Part shown: positions 46,720-57,991 of the stretch, piece after piece | How the letters are laid out: every line of letters begins with the position of its first letter | How positions within the stretch are numbered: the first letter of the stretch is position 1 | Origin: Amaurobius ferox | Taxonomy: Eukaryota > Arthropoda > Arachnida > Araneae > Amaurobiidae | Direction: 5' to 3' | Length of the DNA: 64,000 bases | NCBI GenBank assembly: GCA_951213105.1 | Contig: OX578140.1 | Coordinates: 120,821,653-120,885,652 of the forward strand | Position numbers and translations under genes: made by a program | Notes under the pieces: model-generated | What the model was told of the DNA's origin: nothing | Seen by the model: only the letters and a program-made list of their open reading frames with translations | Databases searched by the model: none

Positions 46720-47215
46720 AAAGAGTTAGCGATGCAGGCTCAGCGAGTGCCAGGAAAAAGGAGACGAAGCCTCTCACTTCAAGAAGCGAGTTGCGTTGTC
46801 TAGTGGCGAGTTGCATGAGTATAACTAGATGGGGGGTCTAGGGTCTAAGCTTACTGAAATTGTTCCGGAAGGGAGTTGGTGAGCGTCGACTAATAAAGGG
46901 GCGTAGCCACAATGTATGCGTTACACCTGACTTGAGATCCGATTAATGATCTGCAGAGAACGAGGCCGTAGTCCTGGAGTTTTGCAAGAGTCCATAAGCA
47001 TAGGACATGTAGGTGGTTGTGTAACCCTGCCGGTCTGAGCATCAGTGGCGAGTGTCAGTTAATTAGAGACTGTGTTCAATCGAGCGTATTTCGCCTGCAA
47101 AGCAGATAGTATGAAAGTTTTCGTGGAACAAGTTCAGCGATCGGCTGTGAGTAGGAGACGAAACCTCTCGACTCGCGAAGCGGGTTACGGTGCTTGGCGA
47201 GAGTAGCCCCCCTAG
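46720..47215 (+). repeat. GC-rich repeat pair (GGAGACGAARCCTCTC)
   Basis: AGGAGACGAAGCCTCTCACT and AGGAGACGAAACCTCTCGAC, each followed by an AAGCGRGTTRCGGTGYTTGGCGAG-like string, lie ~400 bp apart. This is a diverged two-unit repeat absent from the second segmental copy. No gene was seen. Confidence 0.45.
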
Positions 47216-48235
47216 TATTAACTAATTAAATAATGAATACAGCTGTGGATTTCACTAAAAATGCCATCGTTGTTGGATTACTACTTGTGGCATTACCAAG
47301 ATTCAAACTTTTTTCCTTATGAAATATCCCATGCTTTATCAGCAAATTTTGCTTAACTCAAAATTCGAATAATATTACCTCCCTACTTGCTTAGTATAAT
47401 TTATAGAAGGAAGAATTTGTACGGGATCCATAAGTTGAATCCTAGTTCTCAACGTATTTACGAGTATTTTTTTCATCCTTGTTCTCGAACCGCATATTGT
47501 TGAAGTGATATCTGTGGGTATGTTTGTGTCTGCCCTTCAGACTTAACTCTAAATCACGGGAATGCATAGAACGTTTTGAATGATATTTGGTACTTTAATG
47601 CCTATTTTAAATATTGGAATCCTATTAATATTAAACTCAGTCAAACATCTGTGAGTCCCTGAATATTTGTTTCTAGGATATATTTCTATTATTACTTGAG
47701 CAATAGTTGCGAGTCTTTATCAGATTCTATGGTAGATATGAAAATAACAGGAGCAGCAACAAATGTTGGTATTGGAATAAATAAAACCAGATATTTTAAA
47801 GGTCCGCTAAAATAGGAAAGAAAAGCTGAATATTCAGAAATGCGTCATTTAAATATTGATTTGATGCGTTTTACATTATAAAGTAAAAGTGACTCTATCT
47901 CCTGCATATTTTGTTGTCTAGAAATGTTAATTTTTTTTAAAATTATAGCAAAGTTTTTAGCATGCTCCATATCACAAAATAAAAAAATATTTCTATAACT
48001 AAAGATGTAATATAATTAAAACAATATATGTATTTCATGTTCTAAAGAAATATTAGATATAAACATTATGATCCTGTTCTGACGTTATAAAAATAATTAT
48101 GTCTTCAGCCTTTACCTCCACTCCGATTTAAGGGCCCTAAAATAATAAATCTGGGACTATGAATATTGCATAAGTACTATATTGATTTTTAAATTATTGT
48201 GTTAATTATGAATTTTTATTATTTGATTTCATACG
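47216..48235 (+). repeat. Segmental duplication, copy 1 second block
   Basis: CTAATTAAATAATGAATACA, CTCAAAATTCGAATAATAT and GAAATATTAGATATAAACAT align with 49628-50115. About 500 bp near 47400-47900, including a decayed HINE-like left end, is present only in this copy. Confidence 0.55.
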
Positions 48236-48726
48236 GCTGCATGTTAAGTTGAAGCAACAAATATTACAGTTCCTTTATTCAGTGTGCATTTAATTTTAAT
48301 CGATAGCTAGCTACTCACTATTTTTTCTGAGTGAAAAAAAGACTCTCCGTAGAGATTAAATTTATGTTAAGTAAAACATTTTATCACAGATAAAGAGGAA
48401 AGAATACCTTACAGCACATTATTGCAAGAGTCATTTGTTTAAGAAAATTCGAAAATTAATTAATATTTTACATAATGTTTGAATAAGTGCCATAAATATT
48501 TTATTTCACAAAAATAATGTTGTTTAAAATCAGAACGAACTAAGAGTATTGGGCCTTGATAGTCGAATCCTTGAATGGAATCCTTGAATGGTATTCTGAA
48601 GAGTATAAGACGCAGACGATAAATCCGGAGAGCTCGTTTGCCCAGTCAGTTGAGAAACACTTAAAGGTCTGCTGTCTGGATGTTATGATATGATAATTAA
48701 TGACGTCAGTCATATAAGTCCCTTAC
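48236..48726. other. Unassigned sequence
   Basis: Nothing was recognised apart from GGAATCCTTGAATGGTATTC-type short repeats near 48570. Confidence 0.35.
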
Positions 48727-49095
48727 GCGAAAAATCAAAGGTATTTGGTTGTGTGGTTCACGGACATATAATTCAAGAAAATAATTACCTACCTTGGTCA
48801 ATCTTAAAAGAGTCAAGAAAATAATTACCTACTTTGGTCAATCTTGAAAGAGTCAAGAAAATAATTACCTACCTTGGTCAATCTCGAAAGAGAAAGTCTC
48901 CGTCCACTTATGGTGAGCAATGACATTAATCGTATAATTTAAGCCTATCTTGAGGATGTGAAAGGTGGGGGTCCACATAAAAGCCAAAATTATTTGGTCT
49001 GTGGTTCACGGACATTTAAGAAAACATTGCCTGTCTCGGAAAATCTTGAAAGGAAAAGTCTCCGTCCACCTATGGTGTCTTTATGATCAATCATT
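48727..49095 (+). repeat. Segmental duplication, copy 2 first block with 3 x 40-bp expansion
   Basis: It aligns with 46242-46512. The 40-bp piece starting TCAAGAAAATAATTACCTAC occurs once in copy 1 but three times here (48773, 48813, 48853). Confidence 0.75.
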
Positions 49096-49627
49096 CCGAC
49101 ATCATGGTCATTGTAGCACCATAACTATACCACGGCAAGGGGTGAAAGTGGGAGGTCAATAACCAGTTAATCTCAAGTTGACTGTATAAGTGGTTCACGG
49201 ACTTCAAATTCAAGAAAAGAATTATACCGTTTATCTCGATAGTTCCTATCTAGAATTTGGAGGTTGGCTCCCATTTCTGTGGTAGTAAGGATTCTGTCTT
49301 GAAATGCTTTAGTCATTTCCCAAAATTTTAGCATTCAGGTTCCGTTTAATAATCTTAATTATCCTCAAATACTTCCTACATCAAGGGAGTAGTCATATGA
49401 TTAAACTTCCGCACAGGCAGTACGTGATGTCAACTTTTACTCCACTTCTGGTGGTAAGGACTCTGTCATGAAATGCTTTAGTCAATGATTTCCAAAATAT
49501 CAGCATTCGTGTTTTGTTTAATCACTTTTATTATCCTAAAGTACTCCCTATGCCAAGAGAGCGGATAGTTATATCATTAAAACATCCGAACATGTAGTAA
49601 ATGACCTCAACTTTTGCTTACTTTTTA
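49096..49627 (+). repeat. Internal ~200-bp duplication
   Basis: GATTCTGTCTTGAAATGCTTTAGTCA (~49290) and the similar GACTCTGTCATGAAATGCTTTAGTCA (~49449), with their flanks, form a diverged tandem pair ~160 bp apart. No gene was seen. Confidence 0.45.
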
Positions 49628-50115
49628 CATATTAACTAATTAAATAATGAATACAGTTGCAAATTTTGCAATACTTTGAACCGTTATTCTCTAGAAATAA
49701 TTCATGCTTCGTCAGGAAATTATTGTAATTGCATAACTCAAAATTCTAATAATATATTATTCTAAATCTCTTTTTCTCTACTATATTTCTTGCTCGATAA
49801 ATGTTCCTTTTTTTCAAATTTTAACAATGTTATTCTAAATAAGCATGATCCATAACACAAAATGAAAAATCTTTTTTTAACTGAAAACTTAATTTAATTA
49901 AAACAGTATAGTGTATTTCATGTTCTACAGAAATATTAGATATAAACATTATGACTATTTTCTGACGTTTTAAAAATAATTATGTCTTCAGTCTTCACCC
50001 TTATTCTGAACAAGATTTAAGTGGCTTAAAACAATAATTCTGCCACTATGAGTATAAATATATTCATTATAAAATATTTATGTTGATTATGAATTCTTTA
50101 TATTTGATAATAGTT
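49628..50115 (+). repeat. Segmental duplication, copy 2 second block
   Basis: It is collinear with 47216-48235 but lacks that copy's ~500-bp extra piece. Confidence 0.55.
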
Positions 50116-50815
50116 AAGAATGGAGAGTTCTATCACCGCAGGCGAAGCAATTCCGCCTGTAGTGACGTCATAGGTCATTGAAGAATGGCAGATAAAAGAA
50201 TGGCAGGCAGTAATGCAGGATATTTGAATATTTCCGTCAACTAGCGGATTTTTAGTGAACTAGGGGCGCGTTTTGTGGAGTTTAAAACATTTTTCTTTTA
50301 AAAAATAGCAATTTTTGCATTAATATAGGAAATGCAACGACACCTAGCGGATTTTCGGGGAATTAGGGGCGCGTTTTGGTTTTCCAAAGAGTTTATTTAT
50401 TTATTTATTTTTATTGTGATTTCTTATAATAAATGTTACATTTTTAGTTCGAATATTGGGAGTACTAAATTTCGCTGCTGTAGGGGTGGTGTAAAACCAA
50501 TCGATTCTTAATGAATGAAATGTAGACAGACCAGCAAAGGCAAGGCGTTTCGAGAGTTGATTTTTAGAAATCTTTAACCTATTGAGATCTAATTTTTAAT
50601 TAATAAGTGAATACAAAGAGATACATTTCAAGAAAAATAAAATCATAACATACCACCATATTTTAACACTTGCAGCTTTTCTAAGAAGAATTATTTGTAT
50701 CCATTCGATTTAAGCGTAGCTACTTATCAGTTGAAATTCCAAAAACTCTGCTAATCATTTATCGCCTGACACTATTGACCGCCTGATTTCGAGTATCTGC
50801 AAAAGTTGTCGAATA
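50116..50815. other. Unassigned sequence
   Basis: A diverged doublet built on CTAGCGGATTTTYRGKGAAYTAGGGGCGCGTTTTG (near 50235 and 50345) occurs. A TTTA run lies near 50393-50410. No gene was seen. Confidence 0.35.
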
Positions 50816-52211
50816 TACTCATTGCCATAAAAATTTGCGCACCAAGAAAGAGTTGTCAGAATCGAGCAAAATTTTATATATGTGAGTGCAACGTTGATAT
50901 AAGTGATACAAAATCAAAGCAGAAGGATCATTTATTACAGGAAAAACAACAAATGAATGGAGGTTCTAGTGCCCTGTTGGACCACCTCCAGCGTGAGTAC
51001 ACGATGCGATACGGGCGGGCATTGAGTCATACAGGTCCCGTATGGAATCATCTCATGCCACAGTTGTTGTAAGGGTGCCTCTAGTTCAACCAAACTCGTA
51101 GGCTGTTTAACTTGCCGTCCCAAGTGATCCCAGACATGCTCGATCGCTGACAAATCTGGGGATCGGCCAGGCCAGGGAAAGGAGGTAATGTGTGGAAGGC
51201 ATTCCTGTGACACCCTTGCTGTGTGTGGCCGAGCACTGTCCTGTTGAAAAATGCCTTCTGTGAGCCTTGCCATGAGTGGCAACACATGTGGCTGAAGGAT
51301 GTCACGAACGTACTGTTGGGCTCTCATGGTTCCATGGATCAATATTAGTGATGACAGGGTGTCGTATGTGACGGCACCCCATACCATCACACCAGCTGTG
51401 GGAGCGGTATGCCGCTGTAAAGCAAAGGCAAGATTGAGACGTTTACCACGGGACCTCCACACACGTACACGGTTGTCATCACTGCCCAAATTGAATCTCG
51501 ATTCATCGCGGAAGACGACCTAGTTCCATTCGATTGCAGTTCAATCCCATCGAGAGCGACACCACGCCAAACGGAGGAAACGGTGGGTGGATGACATTGG
51601 CAGCACACGTAATAGGCACCGCGATACCAAATGTCCTTCAGCCAGCTGACTCGTGATGGTACGGACAGACACAGGGGCTCGTAGTGAAGGTGCTGCCTGT
51701 GTCCGGATGGCGGACAATGATGCAGTTGGCCCTGCGCGTGCGTGTGGGTGATGTAACGGTCTTCTCGGCTATTGGTCTGCCGAGGGCATCTTGAGCCTGG
51801 CCGCCGAGTATGCGACCTCTCTCTCGTCCACTGGTCCCAGCACCTCCTCACAGTAAAGTCAGAACAGTCTAGGTGGCGGGCTACTGACCGAGCTGACCAC
51901 CCGGCTACCATCATCCCGATGATTCTTCCCCTCTCGAACTCTGACAGCTGATCATGTTATATTCGATGGCGGCGTAACGGCATCCCTAATGAAAAAGCGT
52001 CCCTCTGCAACAGATTTAATACAGGCAAAAAGCCTCTGCGTACCTTTTTTCTGCTCCAGGGAGAACGACGTTCAACGCCCTCTGGTGGCATTACATAATC
52101 ACGCTGTATTTCTAATCATTTGCTATCTGCCTGACACGCATCTTCATTCCAAATTTCGTTACGATCTCACAATTACTTCTTGGTGTGCAAATTTTCATGG
52201 CATTGGGGGTA
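50816..52211 (-). mobile_element. Tc1-like transposon, decayed
   Basis: Terminal inverted repeats start TACTCATTGCCATAAAAATT on the left and, reversed, TACCCCCAATGCCATGAAAA on the right. Both continue through TTTGCRCACCAAGAA. The ends lie on TA. The length of ~1.4 kb is typical of the Tc1 group. Confidence 0.85.
50935..51983 (-). pseudogene. Tc1-like transposase pseudogene
   Basis: The gene starts at 51983 with MPLRRHRI, is cut by TAA at codon 9 (51959-51957), and continues QLSEFERGRIIGMMVAGW and DCSDFTVRRCWDQW, the paired helix-turn-helix DNA-binding region. After a frameshift the catalytic part follows in another frame: VVFRDESRFNLG (first Asp), GVMVWGAV, FQQDSARPHTA (second Asp) and SPDLSAIEHVWD (Glu), i.e. 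a DDE triad with the last two residues just over 30 apart. The C-terminus runs to 50935. All three catalytic residues survive, but the stop and frameshift separate the two domains. Confidence 0.9.
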
Positions 52212-53280
52212 TTTCGTGTTAGTGAATGGAACGCCACCTAGAGGTGATTTTTAACGAGTATGTGGGAAGAATTATAGAATATTTGACATTGCACTTAAAT
52301 GTATGTATTGCAAGCGCTCACTCTCGCAGAGAGGGAAGGTGGAGCCCATTTGAATGTGTCCATTTTAATAAAGTGTGGAAAATGACAAAGCGAAACTGAG
52401 ATCTACGACAAAATTTGCGTTTCTTAAAACATGAATCCCTCCCACTAGATTTTCAGGAAACTAGGGTCGAGTTTTCAGGGTTTCTTTAGAGTTTCAGACC
52501 CTCTTGTTTACAAATCTTCATACTTTTTAGAGAATAGAACGTAACTTAGTAACTATTTTTAATGAATAAGGGGAAATATTTTCAGAATTTTAACATTGAA
52601 CATATCTTAATGAATGGAACCCTATGTAAGGTGCAACTATCTTTCGTTACGGAAGTCAAACTGTGAAACAGTGGACATTTAATGCAATTCGAATAAATTT
52701 CTTTTAAATTTTTAAAAAGACAGAGTAGAAAATCCAGTACGTTTGAATGTGATAGTAATAAACAATATGTGAAATGTACTTCCAATCTATTTTTTTTAAG
52801 TTGAAAAAAAAAAAGACAGATAAACCCAAGCAGCGAAAGCAAGTCCGTTTTTTAATGCTCTTAAAATAGTTCTTTTAATAGGAATGTGGTAACATACACC
52901 CTCTCTTCCATTGCCTGTTTTTTGGATAATGAACTGATAATTTCATAAAAACATAGTTTATTGAAAAGTGTCACAGTTTTTTTCTTATTTATTTTAGAAA
53001 GTATGATTTTAGTCTTTAAGACATTTTAATCTTCGAAAAAAACACTATTGTAGGAATCTAAACGTTTGATACTTTTCTTTTCATTAGATCTTTAATTTAC
53101 CAATAACCAATTTAAAACTAAATTCGTTAACAAATTCTTCAGATTCTCGTTAAATGTTTTCAGGAGAACCACATAAATGGAAGCTAAAAAATTCACGCTT
53201 TAAAATTTTTGTAATTCTTTTTTTTTTAATTGAATAACCCATATATGTGTTAAAATTTTATTTCTATACTTTCTATTCAA
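52212..53280. other. AT-rich sequence, no gene seen
   Basis: No recognisable coding region or element end. Confidence 0.35.
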
Positions 53281-53765
53281 AAACTTTCCATAACTGGCTA
53301 TTTCGTATAAAAAGGCAGGTTGTTATTTTCTAAATCATATCAAAATCTAAAAAGTACCAAAGTATCTTACAAGTGACTTATATACCAAATTTGAGGAAAT
53401 TTGGTCGATTAGCATATTAGCTAGAGTAGATACATAAGATATTTGTGGACCATTTCGCAAAAAAGAGCGAGTTATTTTATCCCGAATCCTACCCCAAACC
53501 AATCAGCACCAGGGTCGTACACAAGTGACTTACCTACTAAATTTTATGAATTTTGGTCCATTAGTTTTTGAGTTAGAGTGGATACATACATTGCACAGAC
53601 AGACAGACACGTAGACACACACACAGACGTTACGCTAAAAATGTTTTATTCTTATTTCAGTGGTGTCAAAACGTGTAGATCCGTGGAAAACTCGAGTTGC
53701 GATTTTCGACACGAAACCAATACTTTCCCTATACATTACTATGTATTGTAGGAAAAGTAAATATT
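53281..53765 (-). mobile_element. HINE-like second-subfamily fragment
   Basis: The left end (minus strand) lies at about 53765 with the fold-back TACAATACATAGTAATGTAT then AGGGAAAGTATTGG. Inward come GGATCTACACGTTTTGACAC, a short TGTGTGTCTACGTG tract, and repeated phrases such as AAATTTGGTAKATAAGTCAC. The tail was not found. Confidence 0.45.
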
Positions 53766-53904
53766 CAGTCTTTAATTTTTTTCTCTCCCCCCCCCCCCTA
53801 ATTAAATAACCCATATATGATAAAATTTTATTTTTGTACATTTTATACAAAAACTTTCCTTAAAATTTTTCCTAGATTTTGAATCTATTTAATATTAAAA
53901 AAAG

Positions 53905-54640
53905 CTGTTTTGGGCAGCACATGACTTTCCCTGCAGACTTATATCCATATTCTCTTTATTTTAATTAAATTTAATTCATTTTTAATTCAAGTTTCGTTCT
54001 CATTTGGTAACGGGACTTATTTTCAAAGGTGGCGTAGAAAAAAAACGAAAAAACTAAAATAACTCGAGAATGGCTAGTCCTAGTGTAATGGGGTTGGTGT
54101 TATTCTTTTCTTCGGTAAAAATTACTTATGAAATATTCAATGTATGTATTTGAGCATACGTAGTTTTTGATTTTAGTTTTGACGATTTTTGCCGGCCAAT
54201 TTGCAAAAAAAGGCAGGTTATTATTTTCCGAATCTTACCAAAACCTAATCAGCTCCAAAGTAACCCACAAGCGACTTATTTCCCGAATTTTGTGAGATTC
54301 GGTTCATCAATTTTTCAGGTAGAGTGGATACAGGCAATTTTTGCAGGCCATTTCGCAAAAAAGTCGGGTTCTTTTATTTCGAATCGTACTAAAAACTATT
54401 CAGCACCAGGGTCACACCCAAGTGATTTACCTAGCAAATTTTATGAAATTCGGTCCATTAGTTAGAGTTAGAGTGGATACATACATTGCACAGGCACACA
54501 CACACACACACACACAGACGTCACGCTAAAAATTGTATTTTCGTATTCTAGAGGTGTTGAAACGTGTAGATCCGTCGGAAACTCGAGTTGTGATTTTTGG
54601 CATGATTCCAATACTTTCCCTATACATTGCCATGTATTGC
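53905..54640 (-). mobile_element. HINE-like element, second subfamily, both ends present
   Basis: On the minus strand the left end is at about 54640 (CAATGTATAGGGAAAGTATT), followed by GGATCTACACGTTTCAACAC and a (TG)n tract. The right end at about 53905 is GGGAAAGTCATGTGCTGCCC then AAAACAGC. The interior CTAGCCATTCTCGAGTTATT and CTACGCCACCTTTGA matches 19945-20438. Confidence 0.55.
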
Positions 54641-55164
54641 AAGTAAAAATAGAAAAATCCTGCTTTTAAGTAGCGCAAGTTAAATAAAAATGAGTCGATA
54701 AATGTAAATAAAGAGCTCAGTTTGAAAAATGGAAAACATTTAATGTATCTAATGGTTACAGAATACACATTACTCATTCTTTGTTGTACATTTAAACAAA
54801 TAACTTAATATAATTTTCTTAAGGAACATTCATAGTCCTTTGATTTGAAAGACTTTAAAAAATTTCGATCATGTCAGTAAAAGACTCCTTCCCCGCGCAG
54901 TAAAGCTTTCATTGTTATGCTATCAATGTCAAGATTTAGAAGTACTTCTTCACGCACACTGTTGTACAAATTTTAAGGAATACTGTGAAGACATTCATGG
55001 TAACTTTGATCTTCAATTTGGGCAACAGAAATGACACATTTGAAAAGTTTTCTTACATAGCGGATTGCATTGTCATGAATACAAGAGATTAGATGATCGA
55101 ATGCACATTTTCTGTTACGCATAGTTTGTGGTAGAAAGGTTATAGTGTCCTTTACGTTTAATAT
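54641..55164. other. AT-rich sequence, no gene seen
   Basis: Nothing was recognised. Confidence 0.35.
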
Positions 55165-55400
55165 TTGAGCAGGAATCCAGTTTATGAATATGATTTTTCG
55201 AAACTTGTTTTTCTTTTTTTTTCAAATCAATCATATATAACCACTCGAGTTAAAAAACTAATTGACCAATTTTCACAAAATTTGGTAGATTTGTCACTTC
55301 GTGTTCGTGAGATATCGCGTCCACACACACACGGATACGTTTACTAACATATACACTAACATACACACATACATACATGCATACATACACACTATATACA

Positions 55401-55472
55401 AGTGCTTCCCGGCCGTCCAAATAGTTGCTCTTAGTCCTCTGGACGAGTCGGACGGTCTGGGTCTTCAACACT
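55401..55472 (+). mobile_element. SINE tail fragment 1 inside the microsatellite
   Basis: GTGCTTCCCGGCCGTCCAAA ... GAGTCGGACGGTCTGGGTCT matches the last ~70 bases of the tRNA-derived SINE. It ends in TCAACACTATATAC, and no head is present. Confidence 0.75.
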
Positions 55473-55582
55473 ATATACAAGCATATATACACACTAACAT
55501 ACATGCATACATACATACATGCATACATACACACTAACATACGTGCATACATACATACATGCATACATACACACTATATACA

Positions 55583-55652
55583 GGCCCGGCCGTCCAAATA
55601 GCTGCTCAAGTCTTTGGATGAGTCGGTCGATCTGGGTCTTCAACACTATATA
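55583..55652 (+). mobile_element. SINE tail fragment 2 inside the microsatellite
   Basis: CCCGGCCGTCCAAATAG ... GAGTCGGTCGATCTGGGTCT, followed by the same TCAACACTATATAC join as fragment 1. The shared join means fragment and array were duplicated together and not inserted twice. Confidence 0.7.
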
Positions 55653-55975
55653 CAGGCATATATACACACTAACATACACACATACATACATGCATACATA
55701 CACACTATATACAGGCATACATACACACTAATATACATGCATACATACATACATGCATACATACACACTAACATACCCAGACTCAAGGACGCACACTGAC
55801 ATACACATACACATACACACTAATCTACACACACACACACACATAGATATCACCTCATAAATGTTCAATTTGAGTTCAGGGATGCTATTGAAACGTGCTC
55901 TTCTGTAGAAAACTGTAATACGAATTTTCGACCCCGTCACAATACTTTCCTTATACATTATACTAGTAGGGAAAG

Positions 55976-57221
55976 TAATATTTAACAGGTAATCGACTGC
56001 ACTATTTTTAAAACATCACTAAAACACATCAAAAGTGAACTTTGTAAAGATTGTCCACACCCCCATCATTCTAAACTATGCGGAAGAAAAATTTTCTAAT
56101 GACCTACACATCGAAGAATCTCTTTTGCATGCTAAACAGTCCGCTTTTAGAACCCACCTTGGTCTGACATTTATGGGCAATTGTTGAACCCCAAGCGGGC
56201 GTTACCCTAATTGCTTGTTTTCTAGCTCCGTAATAGGCACGCGATCTCGAAATCACTACACAGCTCGGATCGTGTTATGCGCTGCACATAATCTCATGAC
56301 TGCACAGTTACGACATAAAAATCCGGAATAGAAAGCGCCTGGTATTTATATATTTGCTCTGGTGTCCTGTTTTTGTTAGTATTCAGACTAGTTTAAAGTC
56401 TTCCAATGCCAAGAGAGTTATAAATTGTGTGTTAACAATCATGCGGTATTTTATGGTCTAGGCCGTGTACATTTGTTTCATTTTTCCGCAGAATGTGCTG
56501 GGAAAGTATTATACTTAGGTTTCTAAAATGGTAAAAAAGAGTTTTCGAATAATATATATGCTTTGTCTGTCTGGTCATCTGAATCGTCTGTAGCGGAAAA
56601 TGAAAATTTCGGACATCGGCGCTGTTTGTTACACACGTACTTAAAGTCCCCGGATGATGGGGCTTGGCGAAATGTTTTATGGTCGCAGTCTTTCTCCATT
56701 TTTTTTTTTTTTTTATTTGCTCCCCGCTATATCGATTTCAGACGCGCCCCCTCCATCTACAAACCATGCTAAAACAGCCGTAAAAAAGCAACATAATGGG
56801 TGTTTTCCCGGTAAGTACATACCTTCTGCGTTCCCTTTAGATATTTTGCGCCCCACAGGTTGAGAACTGCTAGTCTAGACGAAGAAGGGGCTGTTTCGCA
56901 AAGTCGTATTCAAATTATCGGCTTTCCAGCTTTCGGAGTTTGAAAGGTTTCGTTTTAATTTTTCTGTAATTTGGTATTATATTATCATTATGAGTATCAT
57001 ACTCATATTAGTAAAATTCTGATGAAAACTAACTGAGATAGCAATTATTTATTTATTTTTTATTTTTATTTTTCCGTGTTTTCATCTGCGTCTTGATATA
57101 TGTCATCCCTCGTCGATCGGTTGAACACGCAATTTTCACTGGAGTATGAGGCGCTTATTAACAAAGGACTCATTGGGGCAGAAGCGCTCTGTTCTAGTAC
57201 ATTTCGTAGTCGATAGTTTAT
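55976..57221. other. Unassigned sequence
   Basis: Short frames near 56563-56863 are driven by a T run and show no domain. No gene was seen. Confidence 0.35.
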
Positions 57222-57242
57222 TATATATATATATATATATAT
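57222..57242. repeat. (TA)n microsatellite at the edge of the Naiad element
   Basis: A pure TA run of about 21 bases abuts the 3' pseudo-LTR. Naiad-type elements are reported to favour microsatellite targets. Confidence 0.85.
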
Positions 57243-57434
57243 ACATATAAAAATAAGTTAATCACGAACGGAACTCCTATTTAAGTAAAGGAAAAAACAG
57301 AAACCTTACAGAGGATGTGGCGCTTAGCAGCTCTGCATCCAGAGTGGCATATAAGGATATAAACAAGAAGAAAAAATAAGCGAGAACAGGAGTGACCATA
57401 TGATTTGCATAGAATGGCAGGGGTGGATTGCGAC
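57241..57434 (-). repeat. Naiad pseudo-LTR, 3' copy
   Basis: Its 194 bp are identical to 63427-63620 except CAGCTCTGC here for CAGCTTTGC there. It lies downstream of the gene on the minus strand. Confidence 0.92.
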
Positions 57435-57694
57435 ACCCCTTTCCCGCTTAAAGCAGCTTTTACTACCCGGGCAACGCTCACGGCACCAATGTAACTCAAT
57501 GGTCAATCTCCCACATGTGCAAAGACAGAAGCACCCGAACGGACACAAAAGCAAAGATGGAACCAAGCATGGAAGAGATACACCCTACAATCCAGCTTGA
57601 AAACACAACATTTTATAAGGGAAAGTCGCACATGCGCGATAAGACTTCATGATGATAGGATCGCAGATATGAAAATATATATGATTAAGAATAC
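57435..57694 (-). other. 3' untranslated part of the Naiad element
   Basis: This lies between the end of the reading frame and the 3' pseudo-LTR. A SECIS-type hairpin would be expected here if the element encoded a selenoprotein; I could not identify one by eye. Confidence 0.5.
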
Positions 57695-57925
57695 TCATTT
57701 AGAATCAAACAATGCACAATTTCTTTCTTTGAAAAAGGAATAGTAATAATGTTGTAAAAAATATCTAGGGTAATTTCTTTTTAATGCATCATTTATTATT
57801 TTATTACATTCATAAATGGTCTTTTTTAAAAGTACTGTAGTTTCTGTTTCTTCTGAAGTACCCGACAATAATATTTCTGAATATATTTTTAGTGAGGTTT
57901 GAATTCCAATCAATAATATTATTAA
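57695..57925 (-). pseudogene. C-terminal part of the Naiad protein, beyond the Helitron
   Basis: From 57925 the interrupted frame resumes, completes the Ile codon split by the Helitron, and reads NNIIDWNSNLTKNIFRNII before TGA at 57812-57810. In the frame one base away, TVLLKKTIYECNKII and ALKRNYPRYFLQ continue to a stop at 57695 and look like the end of an RT thumb region. So one indel lies near 57850-57860. Whether it is a lesion or a sequence error cannot be told here. Confidence 0.65.
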
Positions 57926-57991
57926 CTAGCCGCCTTTGGCGACCAGCCTGTTCGCTACCCTTGAAAATTCTGACCGTGGCAAACTCGTTGG

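Larger units (their letters stand above)
55165..55975 (-). mobile_element. HINE-like element with expanded CATA/CACA microsatellite
   Basis: The left end on the minus strand (TATAAGGAAAGTATTGTGAC, GGTCGAAAATTCGTATTAC) lies at 55975. The (TG)n tract that is 20-40 bp in other copies has grown into ~500 bp of CATACATACA/CACTAACATA repeats (55325-55830). The phrase CAATTTTCACAAAATTTGG near 55266 belongs to the body. Two SINE tail fragments lie inside the array. Confidence 0.55.

Noticed and set aside
55250..55800. Open frames on both strands rich in VCMYVCMYVC or YIHTYIHAYIH
   Set aside because: They are translations of the CATA/CACA microsatellite, which has few stops in any frame.
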